Below are positions 32,259-40,756 of a stretch of 43,799 bases of DNA, piece by piece. The stretch spans positions 1 through 43,799 of the forward strand of contig JAXDJO010000066.1 in NCBI GenBank assembly GCA_034667525.1. Direction: 5' to 3'. Numbering within the stretch: position 1 is the first letter of the stretch; the number at the start of each line of letters is the position of its first letter. This stretch comes from DATAPE01 sp034667525. GTDB taxonomy: Bacteria; Actinomycetota; CADDZG01; WHSQ01. Under the pieces are notes generated by a model that was not told the origin of the DNA, made no database searches, and worked only from the letters and a program-made list of their open reading frames with translations. A program made the position numbers and the translations under genes.

Positions 32259-32591
32259 ATGAGATCGCCGCGCTCGCTCTCAGGCAAGAGCCAGTTCGCC
32301 GCGGTCTTTGCGGAAGGACGGCGTGCCCGCAGCGACGGGCTAACCGTGTGGGCGCTATCGCAGCCGGCCGAAAGCGGTACCCGACTGGGTCTGTCGGTCG
32401 GAACCAGCGCAGGGGGGGCGATCGCTCGCAATCGGATGCGCCGCCGCCTGCGGGCGATCGTACGCATCAACCCTCTGTCTCCCGCGGATGTGGTGGTGCG
32501 TGCGGATCGCCACACCGTCCTGCTGTCATTCCAAGAATTGGAAAAACATCTACTTGCCGCCCTGGCCCGCGTCGGAGCAGGCGAGTCGTGA
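32259..32591 (+). CDS. rnpA: Ribonuclease P protein component
   Basis: 110 residues, ATG 32259. Small basic protein with the RNR signature (GGAIARNRMRRRLRAIVR) and FAAVFAEGRRARSDGLTVWA at the front. It assists RNase P RNA in trimming tRNA 5' ends. Its end overlaps the yidD GTG start by 4 nt (GTGA). Confidence 0.93.
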   Translation: MRSPRSLSGKSQFAAVFAEGRRARSDGLTVWALSQPAESGTRLGLSVGTSAGGAIARNRMRRRLRAIVRINPLSPADVVVRADRHTVLLSFQELEKHLLAALARVGAGES

Positions 32592-32851
32592 TCCCCGCCA
32601 CGGCCAGATCCCGGCCGGGACTAGGTGCTCGCCTTCTGATCGGTCTCATAGGCTCTTATCGCCGGTTCCTCTCCCCTCTCCTTGGCCGCCACTGCCGTTA
32701 CGAGCCCACCTGCTCCCGTTACGCCATCGACGCGCTGGCTGCCTACGGTCTGGTGCAGGGAGGCGCGATGGCGCTGCGGAGGATCGCACGGTGCCATCCC
32801 TGGGCTCCCGGAGGCTTCGATCCGGTGCCGCTCGAGAGGGGCGAAGGCTAG
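32588..32851 (+). CDS. yidD: Membrane protein insertion efficiency factor YidD
   Basis: 87 residues from GTG 32588. Family motif: YRRFLSPLLGRHCRYEPTCS, RYAIDALAAYG, RIARCHPWAPGGFDPVP. It lies between rnpA and yidC, the standard location. It helps YidC-dependent insertion. Confidence 0.95.
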   Translation: MIPATARSRPGLGARLLIGLIGSYRRFLSPLLGRHCRYEPTCSRYAIDALAAYGLVQGGAMALRRIARCHPWAPGGFDPVPLERGEG

Positions 32852-32853
32852 CA

Positions 32854-33933
32854 GTGCCCCACATCCCGCTGTTCGAGCCTTTTGCCGCCGGGCTCGCCGC
32901 TATCTACGGAGTCATCGGCAGCTACGGCGTCGCTATCGTCCTGTTGACCATCGTGGTGCGAGCGGTTCTGCTGCCGCTATCGATCAAGCAGACGAAGTCG
33001 ATGCGGGAGATGCAGCGCATCCAGCCGGAGGTCAAGAAGCTCCAGGCGAAGTACAAGGGCGATCGCCAGAAGTTGAACGAAGAGATGATGGCCCTTTACA
33101 AAGAGCACGGGGTCAACCCCTTCGGCGGCTGTCTTCCCCTCCTGATGCAGTTCCCGGTTCTGATCGCTCTTTACCGGGTGATCCGGGCCCCCCTCGCGTA
33201 CCTGGGTTACAAGAACCTAAGCCCGGTGCAGACCGCCACCCACTGGGTCGTGAACAATTCCGTGCACGGGATCTATTCGGTGGCGCAGGGGTCGGCGCTG
33301 GCGAAGGCACTGCACCTACACGCGATCTCGGTCAATCAGTTCCTGGGCCTGCGCCTCGACTGCGGAGCGGTCTACGCCCTCCGGGGAGAGCGAAGCCCGA
33401 CCCTGCCGGACACGCATTACCCCGTCTGTGGTCACGGCCTCGTGTCCGCTCTGCCCTATCTGGTGCTCGTTCTTCTGATGGGGGTGACGACCTGGTACCA
33501 GCAGAAGCAGATGCAGGCCACCCAAGGTGCCGCCAAGGATCCACAGCAGCAGCAGATGCAGATGTTCACCAGATTCATGCCCGCGATGTTGATGTTCTTC
33601 GCCTTTTCGTTCCCGATCGGCGTGGTTTTCTATTGGCTGACAACGAACGTGCTGACGATCCTCCAGCAGCAGTTCATCCTCGGAAAGGTATCGATCAAGC
33701 CCTCTCCTGCGGGAGCAGGAGCTGTCGCCCTTGACGGAAATGCAAAGCCGGGGCCCGTCAAGTTGGCCAAGAAGCCGCCGCCCAAGCCGGCTACCGGCAA
33801 AGCAGCACCGGGCAAAAAGACCCCAGGTAAATCCGTTCCGGGCAAGGCCATCCAAGGCAAGGCGGTTCCCGGCAACGGAGCCCCCGACCGCCCGGCGAGC
33901 TCGCAGGCGAACAGGAAGAAGAAAAAGAAATGA
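32854..33933 (+). CDS. yidC: Membrane insertase YidC
   Basis: 359 residues, GTG 32854. The YidC core contains helices with IVLLTIVVRAVLLPLSIKQT, the charged hairpin (MREMQRIQPEVKKLQAKYKG), GVNPFGGCLPLLMQFPVLIA and FPIGVVFYWLTTNVLTILQQ. The C-terminus, after about residue 290, is a basic low-complexity tail with repeated PGK/QGK units (APGKKTPGKSVPGKAIQGKA) ending NRKKKKK, which may bind the ribosome. It inserts membrane proteins with or without SecYEG. The stop overlaps jag by 4 nt. Confidence 0.95.
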   Translation: MPHIPLFEPFAAGLAAIYGVIGSYGVAIVLLTIVVRAVLLPLSIKQTKSMREMQRIQPEVKKLQAKYKGDRQKLNEEMMALYKEHGVNPFGGCLPLLMQFPVLIALYRVIRAPLAYLGYKNLSPVQTATHWVVNNSVHGIYSVAQGSALAKALHLHAISVNQFLGLRLDCGAVYALRGERSPTLPDTHYPVCGHGLVSALPYLVLVLLMGVTTWYQQKQMQATQGAAKDPQQQQMQMFTRFMPAMLMFFAFSFPIGVVFYWLTTNVLTILQQQFILGKVSIKPSPAGAGAVALDGNAKPGPVKLAKKPPPKPATGKAAPGKKTPGKSVPGKAIQGKAVPGNGAPDRPASSQANRKKKKK

Positions 33934-34553
33934 CCGATAGCAGCGACCTTCCTTCTGCAATCGATGCGCCCACCGCTTCGGAGCAAGAGCCATTACTGAC
34001 GGGGACGGACCGGGAGCAGAACGAGCGTGAGGAAGACGGCGCGGAGAGAGGCTCCCACGGTGATGACTTCGCGTCCGAGCCCCCGCCCCCGGAAGTGGTC
34101 GCCGAGACCGCCCGCGAGTTCGTAGCGGGGCTTCTGGAGGCGGCGGAGCTGGAGGCCGAGGTCCTGTCGTCTGTGGAGGGGGGGTCGGCGGTCATCGAAG
34201 TGACAGGGGAAGCTATGGGCGTGATGATCGGACGGCGGGGCCAGACGCTCGACGCGGTGCAGGAGCTCACTCGCACCGCGGTGCAGCATCGCCTCAAGGC
34301 GCGGATCCGGGTTCTGGTGGATATCGAAGGCTACAGGGCGCGCAGGCAAGCGTCGCTGGCCGACTACGCAACCGCCATGGCCGAGCGGGCCAAGGCCCGG
34401 GGGACCGAGATCGAGCTGGAGCCGATGAGCTCCTACGAACGCAAGATCGTCCATACGGCCGTGGCAGAGGTGGCAGGGGCCAGTAGCTACTCGGAGGGCG
34501 AGGAACCCCAACGAAAGGTGATCATCCGCGGCGAGGAGTCTGCGCCGGCGTAG
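33930..34553 (+). CDS. jag: R3H/KH RNA-binding protein Jag (KhpB)
   Basis: 207 residues, overlapping yidC (ATGA). An acidic disordered head (1-60), then a KH-II-like domain (about 62-140) with the GRRGQTLDAVQ loop, then an R3H domain (about 145-205) with SSYERKIVHTAV. An RNA-binding partner of KhpA in cell-elongation control. Orthologue of M. tuberculosis Rv3920c. Confidence 0.93.
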   Translation: MTDSSDLPSAIDAPTASEQEPLLTGTDREQNEREEDGAERGSHGDDFASEPPPPEVVAETAREFVAGLLEAAELEAEVLSSVEGGSAVIEVTGEAMGVMIGRRGQTLDAVQELTRTAVQHRLKARIRVLVDIEGYRARRQASLADYATAMAERAKARGTEIELEPMSSYERKIVHTAVAEVAGASSYSEGEEPQRKVIIRGEESAPA

Positions 34554-34609
34554 TCGACGGCCTCCTAAAGCCTGTTTATGCAGGTCAGGGGCTGTAAATC
34601 GAGGAACAC

Positions 34610-35170
34610 ATGAGGGTCGGCGAGGGCACGGAGGATCGCCTCGCGGCCTACTCTGCGCTCGTCACTCAGTGGAGCCCCCGGCTCGACCTGGTGGCGCCCG
34701 GTGATGTCGTCCGCTTCCGCCAGCGCCACATCGAAGACTGCCTGCGGCTGCTTTCTCTGGCCGAAGGCTGCCCCCCCGGTGCGGCGGCCGATGTGGGTTC
34801 GGGCGCGGGGTTGCCCGGTCTGGTATTGGCTATCGCTCAACCGGAGCAGCTATGGCGCTTATTCGAGCCCCGGTCCTCCAGGGCGGCCTTCCTGGAAGAG
34901 GTGGTGCGGGAGCTCGACCTGGCGAACGTAGAGGTGCTGGCCGTCACCGCCCAGCAAGGGGCTGCACGTGCGGATCTGAGACGGGGCCACATTCTCGCCG
35001 TGGCCCGCGCCCTCGCCCCGCCGGAGGAGAGCCTGCGCCTGCTCCGGCCCCTGCTGGCCCCCGGGGGGACGGCAGCGGTTTTTATCGGGAAAAACGCCAG
35101 AATCCCTTCCGGCGCGGAAGAATGGCTGGATGGGATCGTCATCCAGTCATCCGTCGCGGAAGAAGCCTAG
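34610..35170 (+). CDS. rsmG: 16S rRNA (guanine527-N7)-methyltransferase RsmG
   Basis: 186 residues, ATG 34610 with GAGG 5 nt upstream. The SAM-binding site is in ADVGSGAGLPGLVLAI; RHIEDCLRLL precedes it and EPRSSRAAFLEEV follows. Methylates G527 of 16S rRNA; loss gives low-level streptomycin resistance. Its stop is immediately followed by the parA start. Confidence 0.95.
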   Translation: MRVGEGTEDRLAAYSALVTQWSPRLDLVAPGDVVRFRQRHIEDCLRLLSLAEGCPPGAAADVGSGAGLPGLVLAIAQPEQLWRLFEPRSSRAAFLEEVVRELDLANVEVLAVTAQQGAARADLRRGHILAVARALAPPEESLRLLRPLLAPGGTAAVFIGKNARIPSGAEEWLDGIVIQSSVAEEA

Positions 35171-36196
35171 ATGGAAATGACCACCATTCATAAATGGCAG
35201 ATATTGGCTCGTCGCGGCGTACCCGCCGGCGGCTGGTTCGTTTGTGTGGCAAACCAGAAGGGCGGGGTGGGGAAAACCACCACCACGCTCAACCTGGCTG
35301 CGGCGTTGGCCCTGCGCGACCGGAAGGTGCTCGTGGTCGACGTCGACCCTCAGGCGAACGCCACCACCGGCTTGGGACTGGACCATCGCGCCCCGGGACG
35401 ATCGACCTACGATCTCCTTCTCCAGGAGTCGACGCTCGAGGAGGTCATCCAACCGACCGCGGTCGCGGGGGTGGATTGCGCCCCCGCCTCGGTCGACCTG
35501 GCCGGGGCCGAGATCGAGCTGGTGACTGCGCTTGCCCGGGAGCACCGCCTCAAGGAAGCCCTGGTCGATGTCGGCTCGAGGTTCGACGTCGTCTTACTGG
35601 ACTGCCCCCCATCGCTGGGACTCCTGACTATCAACGCCATGGTTGCCGCACGCGATCTGATCGTGCCGGTCCAGTGCGAGTACTACGCCCTAGAGGGCCT
35701 CGGCCAACTGCTCGGGAACGCGGAGCGCGTTCGGAAATCGCTGAATCCCGCGCTGCGTATCGCCGGCATCCTTCTGACGATGTTCGACGGTCGCACAAAC
35801 CTCTCTCCCGAGGTCGCGCAGGAAGTTCGGAAGCATTTCGGAGCGGTCGTTTATGAAACGGTGATCCCCAGGAGCATCAGACTGTCCGAAGCGCCATCCT
35901 TCGGAGAGCCGGCAGTCACCCTCGATCCCTCGTCGCGCGGAGCGCGCTCCTACCTATCGCTCGCCGGCGAGATCCTGTCCCGAGCCGGGACTGACCAGGA
36001 ATCCGGAGCGGTCGACGCGGTCGAGCGTTCGCCGGAGTCGCCGTCACCCGCTATTGCCTCGAACCCTGGGGATCGAACCTCCGGTAACCCTGCTGTGCCT
36101 GGCCCCGGCGGTCGCGGTTACGGAGTGGCCACCGCTCTTCCCCGTCAGGTCGAGGCCTCGTGGCCCCCACTTGAGCCCTGGACCGGAACCGCATGA
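35171..36196 (+). CDS. parA: Chromosome partitioning ATPase ParA
   Basis: 341 residues, ATG 35171. Deviant Walker A: VANQKGGVGKTTTTLNLAAA; Walker A' and B: VVDVDPQANATTGLG and VLLDCPPSLGLLTINAM. A 20-residue head precedes the first strand. A disordered Pro/Gly/Ser tail of about 70 residues is added after the usual end (AGEILSRAG). Moves ParB-parS complexes after replication starts. The stop overlaps parB. Confidence 0.95.
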   Translation: MEMTTIHKWQILARRGVPAGGWFVCVANQKGGVGKTTTTLNLAAALALRDRKVLVVDVDPQANATTGLGLDHRAPGRSTYDLLLQESTLEEVIQPTAVAGVDCAPASVDLAGAEIELVTALAREHRLKEALVDVGSRFDVVLLDCPPSLGLLTINAMVAARDLIVPVQCEYYALEGLGQLLGNAERVRKSLNPALRIAGILLTMFDGRTNLSPEVAQEVRKHFGAVVYETVIPRSIRLSEAPSFGEPAVTLDPSSRGARSYLSLAGEILSRAGTDQESGAVDAVERSPESPSPAIASNPGDRTSGNPAVPGPGGRGYGVATALPRQVEASWPPLEPWTGTA

Positions 36197-37095
36197 AGAG
36201 GTCAGGTCTGGGTCGGGGGCTCGACGCGCTGCTGCCGCCCGCCACTTCCGCCGCCGACACTGCCGGCCCCCAAGGGCTCAGGGAGATCCCCCTCGAGGCG
36301 ATAGCCCCCAACAGCCGCCAACCCCGCCGTGCCTTTGACGAGGGGGGGCTCGACGAGCTAGCCGTCTCGATCCGGCAGTTGGGTCTCCTGCAACCGGTGA
36401 TCGTCCGTCAGTCGGGGCAGGGCTACGAATTGGTCGCGGGAGAGAGGAGGTGGCGCGCCGCCGGGCGAGCCGGCTTGGAGCGGGTCCCTGCAGTGGTGAT
36501 CGAAACCGACGACTCCGGGGCGCTCGAGAGAGCTCTGGTCGAGAATCTCCAGCGGGCTGACCTCAACGCGATCGAGGAAGCCGCCGCCTATCGCCAGCTA
36601 ATGGACGATCTGGGGCTCACGCACGAGGCTCTGGCCGAGCGGCTTGGCCGCAACCGCGTGACCATCACGAACACGCTCAGACTGCTCGATCTTCCTCTCG
36701 GAGTGCAACGCCTTATCGCCAACCGCCATCTCAGCCCCGCTCACGGAAAGGTTCTCTTGACGCTCTCGGGGAACCCCTTTCTCGAGAGGGTCGCGATGCG
36801 AGCCGCCGAGGAAGGCTTATCGGTGCGCGAGACACAAGCGCAGGTGCAACGATACGAATCACTCGTCGGAGGCGACGCCACGAGTCGTTCGGCCCCCCGA
36901 TCCCCCGTGCCGCCTGCGGCGGCTGAAGCCCAAAGGGCTCTGAGCGACGGTCTTCAGACCAGGGTGCGGATCGAGATGGGCAAACGCAAGGGCAAGATCG
37001 TGGTGGACTTCGTATCTCTGGAAGAGCTGGAGAGAGTCGTCAGCTTGATCCTTGAATCGGCGGGGCCGGCGACCTCGAGGGTGGCTCCGGACTAG
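36193..37095 (+). CDS. parB: Chromosome partitioning protein ParB
   Basis: 300 residues, ATG 36193. CTP-binding N-domain: PNSRQPRRAFDEGGLDELAV, GERRWRAA and ALVENLQRADLN. Central helix-turn-helix: GLTHEALAERLGRNRVTITN. C-terminal dimer domain ends RVVSLILESAG. Loads at parS and slides. No perfect parS site was found in this window. Its stop overlaps the convergent cwlM stop. Confidence 0.96.
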   Translation: MKRSGLGRGLDALLPPATSAADTAGPQGLREIPLEAIAPNSRQPRRAFDEGGLDELAVSIRQLGLLQPVIVRQSGQGYELVAGERRWRAAGRAGLERVPAVVIETDDSGALERALVENLQRADLNAIEEAAAYRQLMDDLGLTHEALAERLGRNRVTITNTLRLLDLPLGVQRLIANRHLSPAHGKVLLTLSGNPFLERVAMRAAEEGLSVRETQAQVQRYESLVGGDATSRSAPRSPVPPAAAEAQRALSDGLQTRVRIEMGKRKGKIVVDFVSLEELERVVSLILESAGPATSRVAPD

Positions 37096-38144
37096 ACCTG
37101 CGCGCGCGCCTCGTAATAGGTGCGGGTTCCCACGAGAACGGCGTCGGCGACTGCACTGCGAAAGGCAGGATCCTCGAGCCTCGCAGCTTCGGTGGGGTTG
37201 CTGATGAAGGCGGGTTCTATCAGCACCGCGGGCATGCGGGTCTCCCTCAAGATCGGATACGCCCGCCCGTGACTGCGGCAGTCGCGGAGCCCCAACCCGA
37301 TCAGCTCGCCCTGGATAGCCTCGGCGAGCGCCTCGCCCGCCCGTGACGCCCTGAAGTAGTAGGTGGAAGCCCCCTCCGCTTGAGGCTCCGGGTGGGCGTT
37401 CAGGTGCAACGACAGGAAAAGATCGGCCCCGATGGCGTTGGCGCGCATCGCTCGTTCGGCGCTTTCCGGGCTCTCGGCTTCGTTCCTGCTGAGGCGTACC
37501 CGGGCTCCGGCCCCCACGAGTCTGGCTGCCAGCCTTTCCGCGATATCCCAACAGATGTGGCTTTCCGGGATCCGGCCACTGGGATGCTCGCCCGGGTCGG
37601 TGCCTCCGTGGCCCGGGTCGACGACGATGAGGGCCTTCCGGATCCCGCTCCCCTCCGCCCGCTTCAACTCTTCCCGAAGGTCGACGGAAACTCCGGGCCT
37701 GTCGACCCGAAGGCCCACCAAGGCGGCGTGACTACGGGGGCCGAAGATGCCGTCTTCCTGGACTCCATATTCCTTCTGGAAGGCGCGCACTGCGGCATCT
37801 GCCTGCTTGCCGAAGATGCCATCGTCCCTGCCCGCGTCGAAACCCAGGGCATTCAATCGCGCCTGCAGGGTTGCCACGTCGTCGCCGCGCAGGGGAGGTT
37901 GCTTCAGGTAAAGGACCCGATCGCCCAGTCTCCAGGATGCTTCCACCAGCTCCAACCAGGTGTCTGGACCCACGACCCCATCGACGAGAGTTCCACGGAG
38001 CTGCTGGAAGGCGCGTACTGCCTGTTTGGTGCTGGGGCCGAAAGTGCCCCAGTCATCGTCGAGCGCGATCTCCAGCGCGCGAAGGCGCGCCTGGACATCC
38101 GCCACCTCTTGGGAGTGGTCACCTTCTCGGATGAGCCCATTCAT
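37092..38144 (-). CDS. cwlM: CwlM-like N-acetylmuramoyl-L-alanine amidase
   Basis: 350 residues from ATG 38144; GTG 38183 would add 13. Two peptidoglycan-binding domains (about 5-65 and 80-140), each with the ...DGxxGP/K signature, then an Amidase_3 domain. The zinc ligands can be seen: His in VDPGHGG, Glu in RIPESHICWDIA, His in LFLSLHLNAHP; the catalytic Glu is in VLIEPAFISNP. No signal peptide. In mycobacteria CwlM is cytoplasmic, is phosphorylated by PknB, activates MurA and binds FhaA and MurJ. Position between parB and trxB matches. Confidence 0.88.
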   Translation of the reverse strand: MNGLIREGDHSQEVADVQARLRALEIALDDDWGTFGPSTKQAVRAFQQLRGTLVDGVVGPDTWLELVEASWRLGDRVLYLKQPPLRGDDVATLQARLNALGFDAGRDDGIFGKQADAAVRAFQKEYGVQEDGIFGPRSHAALVGLRVDRPGVSVDLREELKRAEGSGIRKALIVVDPGHGGTDPGEHPSGRIPESHICWDIAERLAARLVGAGARVRLSRNEAESPESAERAMRANAIGADLFLSLHLNAHPEPQAEGASTYYFRASRAGEALAEAIQGELIGLGLRDCRSHGRAYPILRETRMPAVLIEPAFISNPTEAARLEDPAFRSAVADAVLVGTRTYYEARAQV

Positions 38145-38221
38145 CGCGCGCGCCCCGGCTGGGTTGCGAGTTGTCTGGACCACCGGTGCCGTCGGGAGCG
38201 CATCGGGTTCAGGGTACGACG

Positions 38222-39151
38222 CTACTGCCGGATCCCTTCGAGGAAGCGTTCGGCATCTATCGCCGCCATACAGCCCATCCCTGCTGCGGTGATCGCCTGC
38301 CGGTAGCGGAAATCGACCACGTCCCCGGCTGCGAAAACGCCGGGCACCGAGGTCTGTGTGCCGCCATCGATGGTCGAGATGTAACCACCGTTCAGCTCGA
38401 GTTGATCCTCGAACAAGGAAGTGTTGGGGTTGTGACCGATGGCCACGAACACGCCATCCGCGGAAACCTCCCTCTCGCCCCCGGTCTTCAGGTTCTTGAT
38501 CCGGGCCCCCGCAACCTGACCGTTGCCGTAGATGTGATCGATGGTGGAATCCCAGATGAAATCGATCTTCGGGTTCCCAAGAGCGCGGTCCTGCATGATT
38601 TTCGAGGCGCGAAGGCTGTCCCGCCGGTGAACGACGGTGACCTTCGTTGCAAATTTCGTGAGGAAGATCGCCTCCTCGAGAGCCGAGTCTCCGCCCCCGA
38701 CGATCAGAAGGTCCTTGCCCCGGAAGAAGAACCCATCGCAGGTAGCACAGGTGGATACGCCGTGTCCCAGTAGCTCCCTTTCGCCGGGCACGCTCAGCAT
38801 CTTCGCCGAGGCCCCCGTGGAGATGATCACCGACTGCGCCCGGTAGGAATCGCTGCCGGTGCGGATCGCGAAGGGGCGGACCGAAAAGTCCACCGAGGTG
38901 ACGTCTTCGGCAACGAGGTCGGCGCCGAAGCGAGACGCTTGCTTGCGCATCCTTTCCATCAACTCGGGACCCATGATCCCGTCGGCGAAACCAGGGTAGT
39001 TCTCGACGTCGGTGGTCAACATGAGCTGCCCACCGGCCTGGATCCCCTCCAGGACGAGCGGTTGGAGATCGGCCCGCGCGGCGTAAACCGCGGCCGTGAG
39101 TCCGGCAGGGCCGGAGCCGACTATCACTACCTTTCTGACATCGTTTCCCAT
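38222..39151 (-). CDS. trxB: Thioredoxin reductase
   Basis: 309 residues from ATG 39151 (GTG 39163 possible). FAD site VVIVGSGPAGLTAAVYAARA, redox pair in STCATCDGFFF, NADPH site LIVGGGDSALEEA, and the ending FAAGDVVDFRYRQAITAAGM. It passes electrons from NADPH to thioredoxin. The usual neighbour trxA is elsewhere in this window. Confidence 0.96.
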   Translation of the reverse strand: MGNDVRKVVIVGSGPAGLTAAVYAARADLQPLVLEGIQAGGQLMLTTDVENYPGFADGIMGPELMERMRKQASRFGADLVAEDVTSVDFSVRPFAIRTGSDSYRAQSVIISTGASAKMLSVPGERELLGHGVSTCATCDGFFFRGKDLLIVGGGDSALEEAIFLTKFATKVTVVHRRDSLRASKIMQDRALGNPKIDFIWDSTIDHIYGNGQVAGARIKNLKTGGEREVSADGVFVAIGHNPNTSLFEDQLELNGGYISTIDGGTQTSVPGVFAAGDVVDFRYRQAITAAGMGCMAAIDAERFLEGIRQ

Positions 39152-39217
39152 GGTGTTGGTCACACCCTAGTCAACGGTCGCCCGGAGGCTTTGATTCCTG
39201 CGCCCCGCCGCCCCGCA

Positions 39218-40156
39218 CTAGGGAACCGGACCGGCACGATGGACGATCTGGGTCAGACATGATCCGAGCGGCCACGCGTACAGATGGAACCTCGACAGCG
39301 GGTCCCGCAGCGAGGGCGAGGAAGAAAACACCAGGGCCAGAGCCTGCCCCTGTCGCACCCGGGCCACGGCTCCAAAGGCGGGGAGGGCAGATGGGTCGTG
39401 GGCAAGGACCCGTCCGCCGCACCGCAGGATCTGGCGGCGCAAAGAAGATGGAGCCCCCTTAGTGAGCCGGGCGAGGAAAGGCGGCCCCATCGAGCGCGCT
39501 TGCTTGCCGTCATAAGCGTGGGCGAAGGCGGTCAGCAGCGGCGCGGCCCGACGCGATATCTGGCCCACCCCTTCCAGGGGCGATGGGTAGAACGATGGCG
39601 TTGACGCAGGCTGAGCTCCGACGAAGCCTTTTACGTCGCCGGGGCTGGGGGCTGCTGCGCCCGCTGCTCGATCGGCCGCCCGCCCACTGCTGGTGGCGGA
39701 CTTGAAGCCCGGGCTCTGGTGGCCCAACAACGCGATCCCGCCGGCTATGAGTAGCACCGCGGCCGCGGCACCGAGCGCGGGGGTCAGCCAGCGGCGCTCA
39801 CGGCGGCTGTGCCTCTGGTTGCCCGGCCCCCGAGATTGCGCCGGACGGCGAGATTGCGCCGGGCTGCGTGGTGGCCCGGATGCCCCGGGATCCCTGACCG
39901 GTTCACCTGGCTGCGGGCTCGAACCGTCACCCATTGCAAAGGTGGCACCGCGAACCGCGGCGCGCAGCTGCGCGCGCTCGCCCTCGGTGGGGGGCTCAAC
40001 GGGGGCCAGGAGCATCTCGAGCCCGGCACGCTCCGCACGGCATTCGGCGCACCCGCGCAGGTGCTCGCTTATGGCAGGCGCGTCATCACCCGACTCGCCG
40101 GCGAGGAAGGAGGGCAGCAGGCGCGAGCAGGTTGCGTGATCGATCGGCTGAGTCAT
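39218..40156 (-). CDS. Zinc-finger anti-sigma factor
   Basis: 312 residues, ATG 40156, start overlapping the sigma gene stop (ATGA). The N-terminus carries the ZAS motif HLRGCAECRAE (HxxxCxxC) with C10 upstream. A Pro/Arg-rich linker, one membrane helix (about 122-142) and an Ala/Ser-rich extracytoplasmic domain of about 170 residues follow. Holds the adjacent sigma factor inactive until an envelope signal. Equivalent to mycobacterial Rv3912 by position; the extracellular domain is unusually long. Confidence 0.82.
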   Translation of the reverse strand: MTQPIDHATCSRLLPSFLAGESGDDAPAISEHLRGCAECRAERAGLEMLLAPVEPPTEGERAQLRAAVRGATFAMGDGSSPQPGEPVRDPGASGPPRSPAQSRRPAQSRGPGNQRHSRRERRWLTPALGAAAAVLLIAGGIALLGHQSPGFKSATSSGRAADRAAGAAAPSPGDVKGFVGAQPASTPSFYPSPLEGVGQISRRAAPLLTAFAHAYDGKQARSMGPPFLARLTKGAPSSLRRQILRCGGRVLAHDPSALPAFGAVARVRQGQALALVFSSSPSLRDPLSRFHLYAWPLGSCLTQIVHRAGPVP

Positions 40157-40737
40157 GACTGATCCTTAGACGTACCGGCTCGGTAGGAGGGTTCCAACAA
40201 CTCTGCCAGCCGCCGCCGGCCCCTGCTGATCCTGGATTTGACGGTTCCCAAGCTGACCCCGGTCACCTTCGCGATCTCTTCGTAGGGGAGCCCGCCCAGA
40301 TCGTGCATCACGACGGCATCGCGATATTCCGTGGGCAGCAAAGCCAGGGCGTGAGCGATATCAGACCGCATCGCCACACCCTCTTCCATCCCAGTCACTC
40401 CCTCCGGGAGTGGTTCGAGGAGCTCCTGACGCGGCTCCGGCGTGGACCGGCGTTTCCGCACGACGTCGTAGGCGGCATTCATGGCTATCCGGTAAAGCCA
40501 GGTGCTCAAGGCGGATTCCCCGCGGAAGGAAGCGGCCCGCCGGAAGAAGGAGATGAACGCCTCTTGGGCGGCGTCGAGGGCATCGGCCCTGTCCCCTGTG
40601 ATCCGGAGGGCCATAGCGAACACCCGATCCTCGTGGCGCGTCATGAGCTCCACGAATGCAGGCTCTTCCCCGTTGGCGACGAAGCGCTGCACCAGATCCT
40701 CGTCCGAGGCCTTCTCGACCGGCTCATCGAACCTCAT
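40153..40737 (-). CDS. sigM: ECF RNA polymerase sigma factor (SigM-like)
   Basis: 194 residues from ATG 40737. Region 2: FVELMTRHEDRVFAMALRIT, DALDAAQEAFISFFRRA, STWLYRIAMNAAYDVVRKRR. Region 4: ALALLPTEYRDAVVMHDLGG, LPYEEIAKVTGVSLGTVKSR. The gene lies between the kinase and its anti-sigma factor, as sigM does between mviN and trxB2 in M. tuberculosis. Confidence 0.92.
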   Translation of the reverse strand: MRFDEPVEKASDEDLVQRFVANGEEPAFVELMTRHEDRVFAMALRITGDRADALDAAQEAFISFFRRAASFRGESALSTWLYRIAMNAAYDVVRKRRSTPEPRQELLEPLPEGVTGMEEGVAMRSDIAHALALLPTEYRDAVVMHDLGGLPYEEIAKVTGVSLGTVKSRISRGRRRLAELLEPSYRAGTSKDQS

Positions 40738-40756
40738 CGCCGCGGCGGGGGGATCT

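Noticed and set aside
35171..37095. parS site (TGTTTCACGTGAAACA-like) near parAB
   Set aside because: CACGTG cores exist in the window, for example near 7364 and 18188, but none has the TTTC/GAAA flanks.
37904..38306. Open frames opposite and upstream of cwlM
   Set aside because: Out of frame with the peptidoglycan-binding repeats, no ribosome sites, no homology recognised.
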